Made by a program: the position numbers and the translations under genes. Shown piece after piece: positions 18,298-27,451 of a stretch of DNA of 64,000 bases (position 1 is the stretch's first letter; the number at the start of each line of letters is the position of its first letter). The stretch is from contig NZ_FXXQ01000009.1 in NCBI RefSeq assembly GCF_900184815.1, positions 124,001 to 188,000 on the forward strand, in the 5' to 3' direction. The notes under the pieces are model-generated. The model worked only from the letters and a program-made list of their open reading frames with translations. It did no database searches and was not told the origin of the DNA. This DNA is from Boseongicola aestuarii (GTDB lineage Bacteria; Pseudomonadota; Alphaproteobacteria; Rhodobacterales; Rhodobacteraceae).

Positions 18298-20505
18298 TCA
18301 GGCGGCTTTCGCGGCGTGGCCCGAGCCGTAGCGTCCATAGAAGGTTTCGCCGGTTTCCGCGAGGTCGCGCAGCAGCGCGGGGGTCTCAAAGCGTATTCCG
18401 TGGGTTTCTGCCAGAGCGTCGCAGATTTCGACAGCTTTGGCAGCGCCGATCATGTCGAGCCATGAGAACGGACCGCCGGACCAAGGCGCGAAGCCCCAGC
18501 CGAGGATGGCGCCGACGTCGCCTTCGCGGATGTCGGTCAGCACGCCGTCTTCGAAAGAGCGGACAGCTTCGAGGGTTTGGGCCATCAATAGGCGGTGCTG
18601 GACCTCGGTGAGGGTAGGTTGGTCTTCGAGCAGCGGGTATTTATCGTGCAGGCCGTCCCACGTGCCGGTGCGTTTGCCGGCTTCGTCGTAGGCATACAGA
18701 CCGGCTTTGGCACCGCGTCCAAGACGGCCTTCGCTTTCGAGCCAGAACAGGATTTCATCGGTGAAGGCATCCGAGTAGGCGTCGCCCATGGCGGCCTTGG
18801 TCGCGCGGGCGATAGAGGCGTTCAGGGTAATCGTTGTGTCGTCGATAAGCTGCAAGGGGCCGACAGGGAAGCCAAGGAGTTTGGCTGCATTTTCGATCAG
18901 CGCAGGTTCCACGCCCTCGCCGACCATGCGCAGACCTTCGCGGCCATAGGGCAGGATGCAACGATTGGCGTAGAAGAAGCGCGCATCGTTGACGGCGATC
19001 GGCGTCTTGCGAATCTGGCGCACGAAGTCGAGCGCCTTGGCCACGGCGCGGTCGCCGGTCTTGGCACCTTTGATGATCTCGACGAGCAGCATCTTGTCGA
19101 CCGGTGAGAAGAAGTGGATGCCGATAAATTGCTCGGGGCGCGCGCTGGCCTTGGCAAGCTCGGTAATCGGCAGGGTCGAGGTGTTGGTCGCGAAGATCGC
19201 CGTGTCGGGGATGATCGGTTCGACTTTGGCTGTCATTTCCGCTTTGACTTTCGGGTCCTCGAAGACGGCTTCGACGATAAGGTCACAGCCTTTCAGGGCG
19301 TCGAGGTCGGTGGTCGCAGTGATGCGGTTGAGGACTTCTACTTTCTTTTCTTCGGTCACCTTGCGGCGTTGGATGCCTTTCTCGAGGATGCCTTCCGCAT
19401 GGGCCTTGCCACGGTCGGCGGCGTCCTGATCGCGGTCTATGAGGACGACTTCGATCCCGGCATTGGCCGAGACATAAGCGATGCCCGCGCCCATCATGCC
19501 TGCACCGAGGATGCCGACCTTCTGGACGGTTTCATCAGCGACATCGGGGCGGTTCGCGCCTTTCTCAAGTGCCTGTTTGTTGACGAACAGCGAGCGGATC
19601 ATTGCGGAGGAGCGTGGGTCCATCAGGATCGAGGTGAACCAGCGAGCTTCGATCTTGAGCGCGGTGTCGAAGGGGACAAGTGCGCCTTCATAGATCGAGC
19701 TGAGGAGGGCTTTGGCTGCCGGGTAGACGCCTTTGGTCTTACCGTTGATCATCGCCGAGGCTCCGACGAAGGTCATGAAGCCGGCAGGGTGGTAGGGCGC
19801 GCCGCCGGGCATTTTCCAGCCTTTTTGGTCCCAGGGTTTGACGATATCGGCGTCGGTGGCGTTCAGCACCCATTCCTTGGCGGCGGACATCAGGTCTTCG
19901 GCAGGGACGACCGCGTCGATGAGTTGCGCTGATTTGGCTTTCTTTGGGTCCAGCATCTTGCCTTCAAGGAGGACGGGAGCGGCAGCCATTGCGCCGACCA
20001 TACGGGAATAGCGGGTCGTGCCGCCGGCCCCGGGGAAGAGGCCGAGAAGGATTTCCGGCAGGCCGATTCTGCCTTTCGGGGTGTCGGCCATGACGCGGTA
20101 GTGGCAGGCGAGGGCGATCTCGGTGCCGATGCCGGCGCAAAGGCCGGGGATGGCGCAAGCGATGGGTTTGCCGCCCTTGTTGGTCTTGGGGTCCATGCCC
20201 GCGCGTTCAACTTTGCGCAAGATGCGGTGGCCGTTCATCGTAAATTCGAACAGGGCGGGGGCTGGGTTTTCGCCGCCTTCCGCGCGGATGGTCGCCAATG
20301 TGTTCAGGTCCATGCCGCCTGCGAAGGTGTCTTTGCCGGAGGTGATCACGATGCCTTTGACGGCGCCGTCGTTCAGGCCCTTGTCGAGCGCCGCTTCGAA
20401 GGTCTCGAAGGCCTCGCGCGACAGGACGTTCATCGACTTGCCGGGAACGTCCCAAGTGATGACGGCGACGCCGTCGTCGTGGAGGTCGTAGGTGAAATCA
20501 GACAT
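18298..20505 (-). CDS. fadJ: Fatty-acid oxidation multifunctional enzyme (enoyl-CoA hydratase / 3-hydroxyacyl-CoA dehydrogenase)
   Basis: A 735-aa two-domain enzyme. The N-terminal crotonase domain (to about residue 190) has the oxyanion-hole segments SGKDTFAGGMDL and CAGIGTEIALACHYR. The NAD-binding dehydrogenase domain starts with VGILGAGMMGAGIAYVSANA near residue 328. The C-terminal dehydrogenase domains contain GFAPWSGGPFSWLD. It carries out the hydration and NAD-dependent oxidation steps of beta-oxidation. It is the last gene of the minus-strand cluster with thiolase and acyl-CoA dehydrogenase. The length fits FadJ/FadB. Confidence 0.93.
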   Translation of the reverse strand: MSDFTYDLHDDGVAVITWDVPGKSMNVLSREAFETFEAALDKGLNDGAVKGIVITSGKDTFAGGMDLNTLATIRAEGGENPAPALFEFTMNGHRILRKVERAGMDPKTNKGGKPIACAIPGLCAGIGTEIALACHYRVMADTPKGRIGLPEILLGLFPGAGGTTRYSRMVGAMAAAPVLLEGKMLDPKKAKSAQLIDAVVPAEDLMSAAKEWVLNATDADIVKPWDQKGWKMPGGAPYHPAGFMTFVGASAMINGKTKGVYPAAKALLSSIYEGALVPFDTALKIEARWFTSILMDPRSSAMIRSLFVNKQALEKGANRPDVADETVQKVGILGAGMMGAGIAYVSANAGIEVVLIDRDQDAADRGKAHAEGILEKGIQRRKVTEEKKVEVLNRITATTDLDALKGCDLIVEAVFEDPKVKAEMTAKVEPIIPDTAIFATNTSTLPITELAKASARPEQFIGIHFFSPVDKMLLVEIIKGAKTGDRAVAKALDFVRQIRKTPIAVNDARFFYANRCILPYGREGLRMVGEGVEPALIENAAKLLGFPVGPLQLIDDTTITLNASIARATKAAMGDAYSDAFTDEILFWLESEGRLGRGAKAGLYAYDEAGKRTGTWDGLHDKYPLLEDQPTLTEVQHRLLMAQTLEAVRSFEDGVLTDIREGDVGAILGWGFAPWSGGPFSWLDMIGAAKAVEICDALAETHGIRFETPALLRDLAETGETFYGRYGSGHAAKAA

Positions 20506-20529
20506 AGTATTGAACCTTTCGGGTCTTTC

Positions 20530-21010
20530 TAGATCGCCGTCCCAGAAACAGGGGCGCGGCTTGAACTTTTTTTGGTGTCGCCGTTTGAAGGCAGCAGGGT
20601 TCGGATATCTTCCACCGTCGTGGGCAAGGTGAGGAACTCGAGTATTTCGAATTTCTGCGCGCCGTCGTCTTCGAAGATCGGAAGAACCTTACGTCATTGG
20701 AAACAGAACTCTCATCTTTGCTGTGCGACTTGGTGAATTTGTCCGAAACCTCTTTGCGTTGGTCTTTCGTTGGTTCCTCGTCGAAGTTCTGGTGATGCGA
20801 CTGGGTGACCTGATTGGAAACGAGCAGGTCTTTGTCGTTGCTGAACATTTCCGCCAACTGTGCTTCGTTATCTATGATCACAACACGCGCAGGGCTGTAG
20901 GCCACAGTGGGCATCGAAAATTGGTCGGCAAGAACAGCGAATTCGCCAAGCACGAGTGCGGACTCGATCGTTTTGAAAGACTCTTTCAAAGTTTCGGTTT
21001 CGGGCTTCAT
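20530..21010 (-). pseudogene. Hypothetical gene with a frameshift
   Basis: The N-terminal part from the ATG at 21010 reads LKESFKTIESALVLGEF and ADQFSMPTVAYSPARVVIID, clearly protein-like, and continues to VSNDVRFF near 20670. The reading then fits only another frame, IFEDDGAQKFEILEFLTLPT then TVEDIRTLLP, ending at a TAG at 20530-20532. One frame change joins the two halves. The whole would be about 160 aa and small-domain-like (SnoaL/NTF2-like size). It may be a true pseudogene or a sequencing error. Confidence 0.6.
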
Positions 21011-21057
21011 GATTGGCAATACTTCCGGCTTGCAAGGGTCTCGGGCGCCGACGGATG

Positions 21058-22269
21058 TCAGACCCGTTCGATAATCGTCGCGGCCCCCATTCCGGAGGCC
21101 ACGCAGAGAGTGGCCAAACCGAGCGTTTTGTCAGCGCGTTCCAATTCATCCAGCAGGGTGCCGATGATGATCGCGCCGGAAGCCCCGAGTGGATGGCCCA
21201 TGGCGATGGCGCCGCCGTTCACGTTGACCTTGCTATGGTCGACGTCGAAGGCCTGCATGAAGCGCAGGACGACGGACGAGAAGGCCTCGTTCACCTCGAA
21301 AAGATCGATATCGCTGATTGAGATTCCGCTGTCGGCGAGGATTTTCTGGGTCGCGGGCACGGGGCCGGTCAGCATGATCGTGGGATCAGTGCCGATTTTG
21401 GCCGTGGCGCGGATGACGGCGCGAGGCTTGAGGCCGTGGGCTTGGCCGAACTCTTTCGAGCCGATCAGAACACCTGCCGCACCATCGACGATGCCGGATG
21501 AGTTTCCGGCGTGGTGGATGTGGTTGATCTTCTCAAGGTGCGGATACTTCATCATCGCGACGGCGTCGAAGCCGGGCATGACTTCGCCCTGATCTTTGAA
21601 GGCCGGCTTCAAGGCACCCAACGCCTGCATGTCGGTGCCGGGGCGCATGTATTCGTCGTGATCGAGGATAGGCAGGCCGTTCATGTCCTTGATGGCGATG
21701 ATCGAGCGGTCGAACCGTTTTTCCTGCCACGCCTTGGCGGCGCGGTCCTGGCTTGCGACGGCGAGTGCGTCGGCATCATCACGGGAGATGCCGTATTCCG
21801 TCGCGATGATGTCGGCCGAGATGCCTTGCGGGACGAAGTAGGTGTTCATGGCGATGGAGGGATCGACTGCGATTGCGGCACCGTCGGCACCCATAGCGAC
21901 GCGGCTCATGCATTCGACGCCTCCTGCGATGTAACCGTCGCCGGCACCACCTTTGACCTGATTGGCGGCGAGGTTCACGGCTTCCATGCCGGAGGCGCAG
22001 AAGCGGTTGATCGAGAGACCGGGGATACGTTCGTCGAGGTTCGAAGCGAGAACCGCGGTGCGTGCAAGGCATCCGCCTTGTTCCATGACCTGGGTTGCGT
22101 TGCCCCAGATCACGTCTTCAACGGTATGGCCTTCAAGGTTGTTGCGCGATTTCAGTGCGTTCAGCATGTGGGCGGACAGCTTGGCGGGTGTCACTTCGTG
22201 CAGGCTGCCGTTGGCACGGCCTTTGCCGCGAGGGGAGCGAACGGCGTCGAAAATGTATGCGTCGCGCAT
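21058..22269 (-). CDS. fadA: Acetyl-CoA C-acyltransferase (thiolase)
   Basis: A 403-aa thiolase that splits 3-ketoacyl-CoA to acetyl-CoA and a shortened acyl-CoA. The nucleophile Cys is in NRFCASGMEAVN near residue 91. The catalytic His is in NGGAIAMGHPLGASGA near residue 359 and the second Cys in LCVASGMGAA near 389. It could equally be labelled an AtoB-type acetyltransferase, but its position between acyl-CoA dehydrogenase and fadJ supports beta-oxidation. It is 16 bp downstream of the GST gene. Confidence 0.92.
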   Translation of the reverse strand: MRDAYIFDAVRSPRGKGRANGSLHEVTPAKLSAHMLNALKSRNNLEGHTVEDVIWGNATQVMEQGGCLARTAVLASNLDERIPGLSINRFCASGMEAVNLAANQVKGGAGDGYIAGGVECMSRVAMGADGAAIAVDPSIAMNTYFVPQGISADIIATEYGISRDDADALAVASQDRAAKAWQEKRFDRSIIAIKDMNGLPILDHDEYMRPGTDMQALGALKPAFKDQGEVMPGFDAVAMMKYPHLEKINHIHHAGNSSGIVDGAAGVLIGSKEFGQAHGLKPRAVIRATAKIGTDPTIMLTGPVPATQKILADSGISISDIDLFEVNEAFSSVVLRFMQAFDVDHSKVNVNGGAIAMGHPLGASGAIIIGTLLDELERADKTLGLATLCVASGMGAATIIERV

Positions 22270-22285
22270 GGCGAAATCCTTGTGT

Positions 22286-22921
22286 TCAGGCCCGATCCGC
22301 AGGGGATCCGGGCATCAAGTCGTAGGGATGTTTCCATCCGGGTGTATCGGCAAGGCGGTCAAGCCAGCGGTCAATGTTGGGCCAGTCGGCGCGATCGAAA
22401 CCGAAGGGTTCCGGGTAGTAGAGGTAGCCACAGCACGAGAGATCCGCATTTGTGACGTTGCGACCGACAATGAAGTCACGTGACGTGAGATGGGTGTCGA
22501 GGACTGTATAGGCGGCTTTGAGGCGGCCTTGGGTGAAGGCGATCACCTGTTCGGGGCGCTTTTCCGGGGCGAGAAAGTTCATCAGGAATCGCAGCATTCC
22601 GGCCTGACTGGAGAGTTTGTGGTTGTCCCAAAGCACCCAGCGCAGGATTTCGCGGTTTTCTTCAGGCGTTGTGCCGCCGAATTTTCCGGTCTTCTCGGTG
22701 ATGTAGGACTGGATGACCCCGGATTGCGTGATGCGGGTGTCGCCGTCGACGAGGACGGGCGCTTCGCCCATCGGATTCAGGGCGGCGTATTCCGGCGTGC
22801 GGGCGGCACCGTTGAAGAAGTCGACCCAGACCGGTTCCCAGTCGAGGCCGGACAGTTCCAGTGCGAGGGCCGCTTTGTAACTGTTGCCACTTTCGCCAAA
22901 GCAGTGGAGGTGCATCGTCAT
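22286..22921 (-). CDS. Glutathione S-transferase family protein
   Basis: A 211-aa protein with an N-terminal thioredoxin-fold domain (MHLHCFGESGNSYKAALAL; the Ser-Gly-Asn-Ser stretch sits at the usual active-site position) and the cis-Pro segment MGEAPVLVDGDTRITQSGVI near residue 60. A helical C-terminal domain follows. It starts with ATGA overlapping the stop of the upstream 171-aa gene, which supports co-transcription. Substrate unknown; within a beta-oxidation cluster it may act on electrophilic acyl intermediates. Confidence 0.88.
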   Translation of the reverse strand: MTMHLHCFGESGNSYKAALALELSGLDWEPVWVDFFNGAARTPEYAALNPMGEAPVLVDGDTRITQSGVIQSYITEKTGKFGGTTPEENREILRWVLWDNHKLSSQAGMLRFLMNFLAPEKRPEQVIAFTQGRLKAAYTVLDTHLTSRDFIVGRNVTNADLSCCGYLYYPEPFGFDRADWPNIDRWLDRLADTPGWKHPYDLMPGSPADRA

Positions 22922-23433
22922 TTGGCGATCTCCGGCAAGGGCACGTCGGCGAAGTCGGGATAGGCTGCGCGGAAGATGAAGTAATGCTGGTCCAACTCGA
23001 TCCGCATCAGGTGCCACATGTTGTTGTCTTCGACGGCAAGGGTCAGGGTGTTAGCTTGCTGGATTGGCGCGTCGCCGACGGCGATGCGTGTCGTCGTTGG
23101 CAGGAAGGCGTAGTTGGTGCCGGCCCCGGTAGTGCCGCTGGTCATGGTGTCGACATCCATGTCAAAGCTTTCGATGGTCGCGCTTTGCATGATCGTCACC
23201 AACTGCGCCGTGACCGAGGTGCGGATGATTTCCGGCGACAGTTTGGCCTGTTCGGAAAGAAGTTCAATGACCCCGGGCGGGAGAGCATCGACGACGGCTT
23301 TGTAGTCGGCGGTTTCAAGGCTGTTTGCATAGGCGGCGAGAGCTTGTTCAAGTCGGGTCTGTTCGTCGCCGTCAAAGGCAATTGCCGGAGATGCGATCAA
23401 AAGAGCCGCTGATAATGATTTGATAAAGCGCAT
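22918..23433 (-). CDS. Exported hypothetical protein, 171 aa
   Basis: A signal peptide (FIKSLSAALLIASPAIAFD) precedes a 150-residue periplasmic domain with a helical first half (TRLEQALAAYANSLETADYK) and a beta-rich second half. No cysteines or catalytic motif are visible. It overlaps the GST gene by 4 bp and follows the 70-aa gene by 3 bp, so it is inside the operon. I do not recognise a family. Confidence 0.7.
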   Translation of the reverse strand: MRFIKSLSAALLIASPAIAFDGDEQTRLEQALAAYANSLETADYKAVVDALPPGVIELLSEQAKLSPEIIRTSVTAQLVTIMQSATIESFDMDVDTMTSGTTGAGTNYAFLPTTTRIAVGDAPIQQANTLTLAVEDNNMWHLMRIELDQHYFIFRAAYPDFADVPLPEIAK

Positions 23434-23436
23434 TTT

Positions 23437-23649
23437 TTATCTCTTTCTCGAATCTAGTTCAGCGTTAAACAATCTCAGGCGGGTGTAGAGGTTGTCGTGG
23501 TCCATCACCGAGTTGAAATTTTCAAACAGGAAGCTGAGCGCCTCGCCTTCGTCCAGCCCGGCCTCGGCGGAAAACTTCTTGAGGCGTCGATAGCCGTCTT
23601 CGGTCATGGCGACAGGAAAGCGGCGGGTCAGGCGAAGGCGTTTGGGCAT
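23437..23649 (-). CDS. Small basic helix-rich protein, 70 aa
   Basis: A short protein with a basic N-terminal strand (KRLRLTRRFPVAMTEDGYRR) and helices resembling a ribbon-helix-helix DNA-binding unit (FPVAMTEDGYRRLKKFSAEA). The fit is weak and could be coincidental. It sits 13 bp after the acyl-CoA dehydrogenase gene and 3 bp before the 171-aa gene, so it is part of the same transcript. Confidence 0.6.
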   Translation of the reverse strand: MPKRLRLTRRFPVAMTEDGYRRLKKFSAEAGLDEGEALSFLFENFNSVMDHDNLYTRLRLFNAELDSRKR

Positions 23650-23662
23650 GTCGGCTCCGGTT

Positions 23663-25441
<1,779 letters not shown>

Positions 25442-25467
25442 CGGGCGGTCCTTCGTATCGGATGTGT

Positions 25468-25872
25468 CTATTCTGCGGCGGAGGTTGACGTGGACGTCAA
25501 GGAGGCAATTACTTCGCTGCCCCAGTCCATCTGCTGGCGCAGATCGTCGATGGCGACTGTCAGTTCGTCGCGTTGGCGGATCATGTCGCCCAGACGCTCT
25601 TTGGCCAGTTCATGCGCACGTTGTATCTGCGCGAGGTTCTGGCCGGATGTATCGTAGAGGTCGAGCAACTGACGTATGTCTTCAAGGCTAAAACCAAAGC
25701 GTTTCCCGCGCAGTACCAGTTTCAGGCGCGCGCGTTCGCGGCGTGTATACAGGCGGCGTGTGCCCTGGCGAACAGGCGACAAAAGCTCTTTGGCCTCATA
25801 GAACCTGAGCGTGCGGGGGGTTACGTCGTAGGCGTCGCACATCTGGCGAATGGTTAGGTAGTGTTCTGGCAT
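25468..25872 (-). CDS. MerR-family transcriptional regulator 1
   Basis: A 134-aa regulator with the winged-helix domain typical of MerR ([40 protein letters not shown], then [14 protein letters not shown]) and a coiled-coil dimer helix. It has no metal-binding cysteine loop, so it is of the LiuR/PsrA-like kind that senses acyl-CoA or similar effectors. The ATG at 25872 is preferred over the upstream frame start. It directly precedes the acyl-CoA dehydrogenase gene, 26 bp away, and its last codons contain a perfect operator-like palindrome. Confidence 0.88.
   Translation of the reverse strand: MPEHYLTIRQMCDAYDVTPRTLRFYEAKELLSPVRQGTRRLYTRRERARLKLVLRGKRFGFSLEDIRQLLDLYDTSGQNLAQIQRAHELAKERLGDMIRQRDELTVAIDDLRQQMDWGSEVIASLTSTSTSAAE
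25485..25500. promoter_or_regulatory. Perfect palindrome, likely MerR/LiuR-type operator of the beta-oxidation operon
   Basis: TTGACGTGGACGTCAA is a perfect 7-2-7 inverted repeat. It lies inside the last codons of merR1 (the Ser/Thr-rich tail) and 44 bp upstream of the acyl-CoA dehydrogenase ATG. LiuR-type MerR regulators of acyl-CoA catabolism bind palindromes of this kind. Binding by either regulator here is inferred. Confidence 0.65.
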
Positions 25873-25887
25873 GGATCTCTCCAATAG

Positions 25888-25900
25888 TTGGTCAGACCAA
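25888..25900. promoter_or_regulatory. Palindrome of GntR (FadR/PdhR) type in the merR1 leader
   Basis: TTGGTCAGACCAA, a perfect 6-1-6 inverted repeat, 16 bp upstream of the merR1 ATG. TTGGT...ACCAA palindromes are operators of GntR-family regulators such as PdhR and LldR. No GntR gene lies in the window. The overlap with the ribosome-binding region suggests repression. Confidence 0.45.
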
Positions 25901-25949
25901 TTGATTTGGTAGCTGACATGACAATCCGGAGTGAGTCTCGCAAGTGAAG

Positions 25950-25965
25950 TTGACGTGAACGTAAG
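25950..25965. promoter_or_regulatory. Imperfect copy of the TTGACGT-N2-ACGTCAA operator
   Basis: TTGACGTGAACGTAAG matches the left arm of the palindrome at 25485 fully and five of seven bases of the right arm. It is about 78 bp upstream of merR1, between the two regulator genes, where the merR1 promoter should be. It suggests autoregulation. Confidence 0.55.
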
Positions 25966-26038
25966 GGATACGTTGCGTCACAAGTCGGTTCGGCGGATCA
26001 GCGCGCGGTTTGAGTGCTGCTGCGTGCCGAAAAGCGCC

Positions 26039-26407
26039 TTATTCGAGCGATTTCAGAACATCAGCGCGGGCACGCTTCAGATCTTCGATGGTCTTTTTCA
26101 AGGTCGCGAACTCAGCGTCCAGAACCTCGATCTGACGATCTGCAAGCCGCACGAATTCGTGATATTGCGGCGCGGTTCCCTCGGATTCGTAGATCAGGAG
26201 CCACTGGCGAATTTCTTCAAGACTGAAGCCCCAGCGGCGTCCGCGAAGAATGAGGGTCATGCGGGCAATTTCGCGCGTGCCGTAAAACCGGGACCTGCCT
26301 TCTTTTTCCGGCTGAAGAAGCTCGATATATTCGTAATAACGCAAGGTCCGTGGCGTAACGTCGAAACGTGCGCACATTTCCTTGAAATTCAAGCGTTCTC
26401 CAGCCAT
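26039..26407 (-). CDS. MerR-family transcriptional regulator 2
   Basis: A 122-aa protein with a MerR DNA-binding domain ([40 protein letters not shown], then FSLEEIRQWLLIYES) and a C-terminal coiled coil. It is closely similar in layout to MerR 1, 165 bp downstream, so the pair arose by duplication. It has no cysteine metal site. It is the first gene of the minus-strand cluster and is divergent from a thioesterase operon, so the 118-bp gap between them could be controlled in both directions. A 12-bp palindrome CGTTGATCAACG lies there at 26444. Confidence 0.87.
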   Translation of the reverse strand: MAGERLNFKEMCARFDVTPRTLRYYEYIELLQPEKEGRSRFYGTREIARMTLILRGRRWGFSLEEIRQWLLIYESEGTAPQYHEFVRLADRQIEVLDAEFATLKKTIEDLKRARADVLKSLE

Positions 26408-26525
26408 GGGCTCTCCCTTGGATCAGGTTAACGGTGGTTTCGGCGTTGATCAACGGCCATGATGAAGACGACGCTTGCAACGACAGCGCGGCGCTGATTG
26501 ATAGTGACAGATTGGGAGAGATTTG

Positions 26526-26963
26526 GTGTCTGACGATCTCAGGGCGCAGGTGGCGCGACAGTTTATCGAAAGCATTCCGCATGCCCGTGCATTGGGGATG
26601 TCCTTTGTCGAGATCGGCGCCGGCACGGCGGAACTGTCGATGCCGTATGACAAACGCCTGATTGGCGATCCGGCAACCGGTGTTGTCCACGGTGGGGCGA
26701 TTTCAACGCTAATGGACACGTGCAGCGGGGCTGCGGTGATGGCGCATCCGGTCAATCCGGGCAGCACGGCGACGCTGGATTTGCGGATTGACTACATGCG
26801 CGCGGCGACGCCCGGACAGACATTGGTTGCACGGGCCGAGTGTTATCATGTGACGCGCACAGTCGCCTTTGTACGCGCCGTGGCGATGGATGATAATCGC
26901 GACAATCCAGTGGCCACCGCGACGGGTGCGTTTACCGTCGAGATCGCGGGGGCAGACGTATGA
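26526..26963 (+). CDS. PaaI-type hotdog thioesterase 1
   Basis: A 145-aa single hotdog-fold protein. The GVVHGGAISTLMDTCSGAAV stretch near residue 54 is the signature of PaaI/ACOT13-type acyl-CoA thioesterases, with Asp in the active site. ATLDLRIDYMRAATPGQTLV forms the central strands. It probably hydrolyses acyl- or aryl-CoA. I chose the GTG at 26526 (GGGAGAG upstream) over the TTG one codon earlier. It overlaps the next thioesterase by ATGA. Confidence 0.88.
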   Translation: MSDDLRAQVARQFIESIPHARALGMSFVEIGAGTAELSMPYDKRLIGDPATGVVHGGAISTLMDTCSGAAVMAHPVNPGSTATLDLRIDYMRAATPGQTLVARAECYHVTRTVAFVRAVAMDDNRDNPVATATGAFTVEIAGADV

Positions 26964-27451
26964 GGCGGCGACCCGAACCGATGCAGGTCGTCAAGAAGCG
27001 GCGGGATGCTGCGCTGGCGACTTTGGTTGCGGGTGTTCCCTATATCCGGTTCTTGAATATCACCTTTGATCGGCGCGGGGATGAGCTGACCTCGGTATTG
27101 AATTTTGACGATCAGATCATTGGCAATCCGACGCTTCCCGCAATTCATGGAGGCGTCACGGCGGCGTTTCTGGAAACAACGGCGATCATCCAGCTTGGAT
27201 GGCAGGAGTTGTGGCAAGAGATCGAGGGCGGCGACGCATCGGTGCCACACAGTTTGCCTCGGTTGCCGAAAACGATTGATTTCACGGTCGATTATCTGCG
27301 GTCGGGCTTGCCTCGGGATGCCTATGCGCGGGCGCGTGTGAACCGCTCGGGACGGCGCTATGCAAGTGTGCATGTCGAGGCGTGGCAGGACAATCGCAGC
27401 CGTTTGTTTGCGCAAGCGACGGGCCATTTCCTGATGCCTTCGGACACCTAG
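26960..27451 (+). CDS. PaaI-type hotdog thioesterase 2
   Basis: A 163-aa hotdog-fold protein, a diverged relative of the preceding gene. The signature here is LPAIHGGVTAAFLETTAIIQ near residue 55, with Glu in place of Asp at the catalytic helix position; IDFTVDYLRSGLPRDAYARA gives the middle strands. The two proteins may form a hetero-oligomer or act on different acyl-CoAs. Translation is coupled by the ATGA overlap, and the MATE gene starts immediately after the stop. Confidence 0.85.
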   Translation: MRRRPEPMQVVKKRRDAALATLVAGVPYIRFLNITFDRRGDELTSVLNFDDQIIGNPTLPAIHGGVTAAFLETTAIIQLGWQELWQEIEGGDASVPHSLPRLPKTIDFTVDYLRSGLPRDAYARARVNRSGRRYASVHVEAWQDNRSRLFAQATGHFLMPSDT

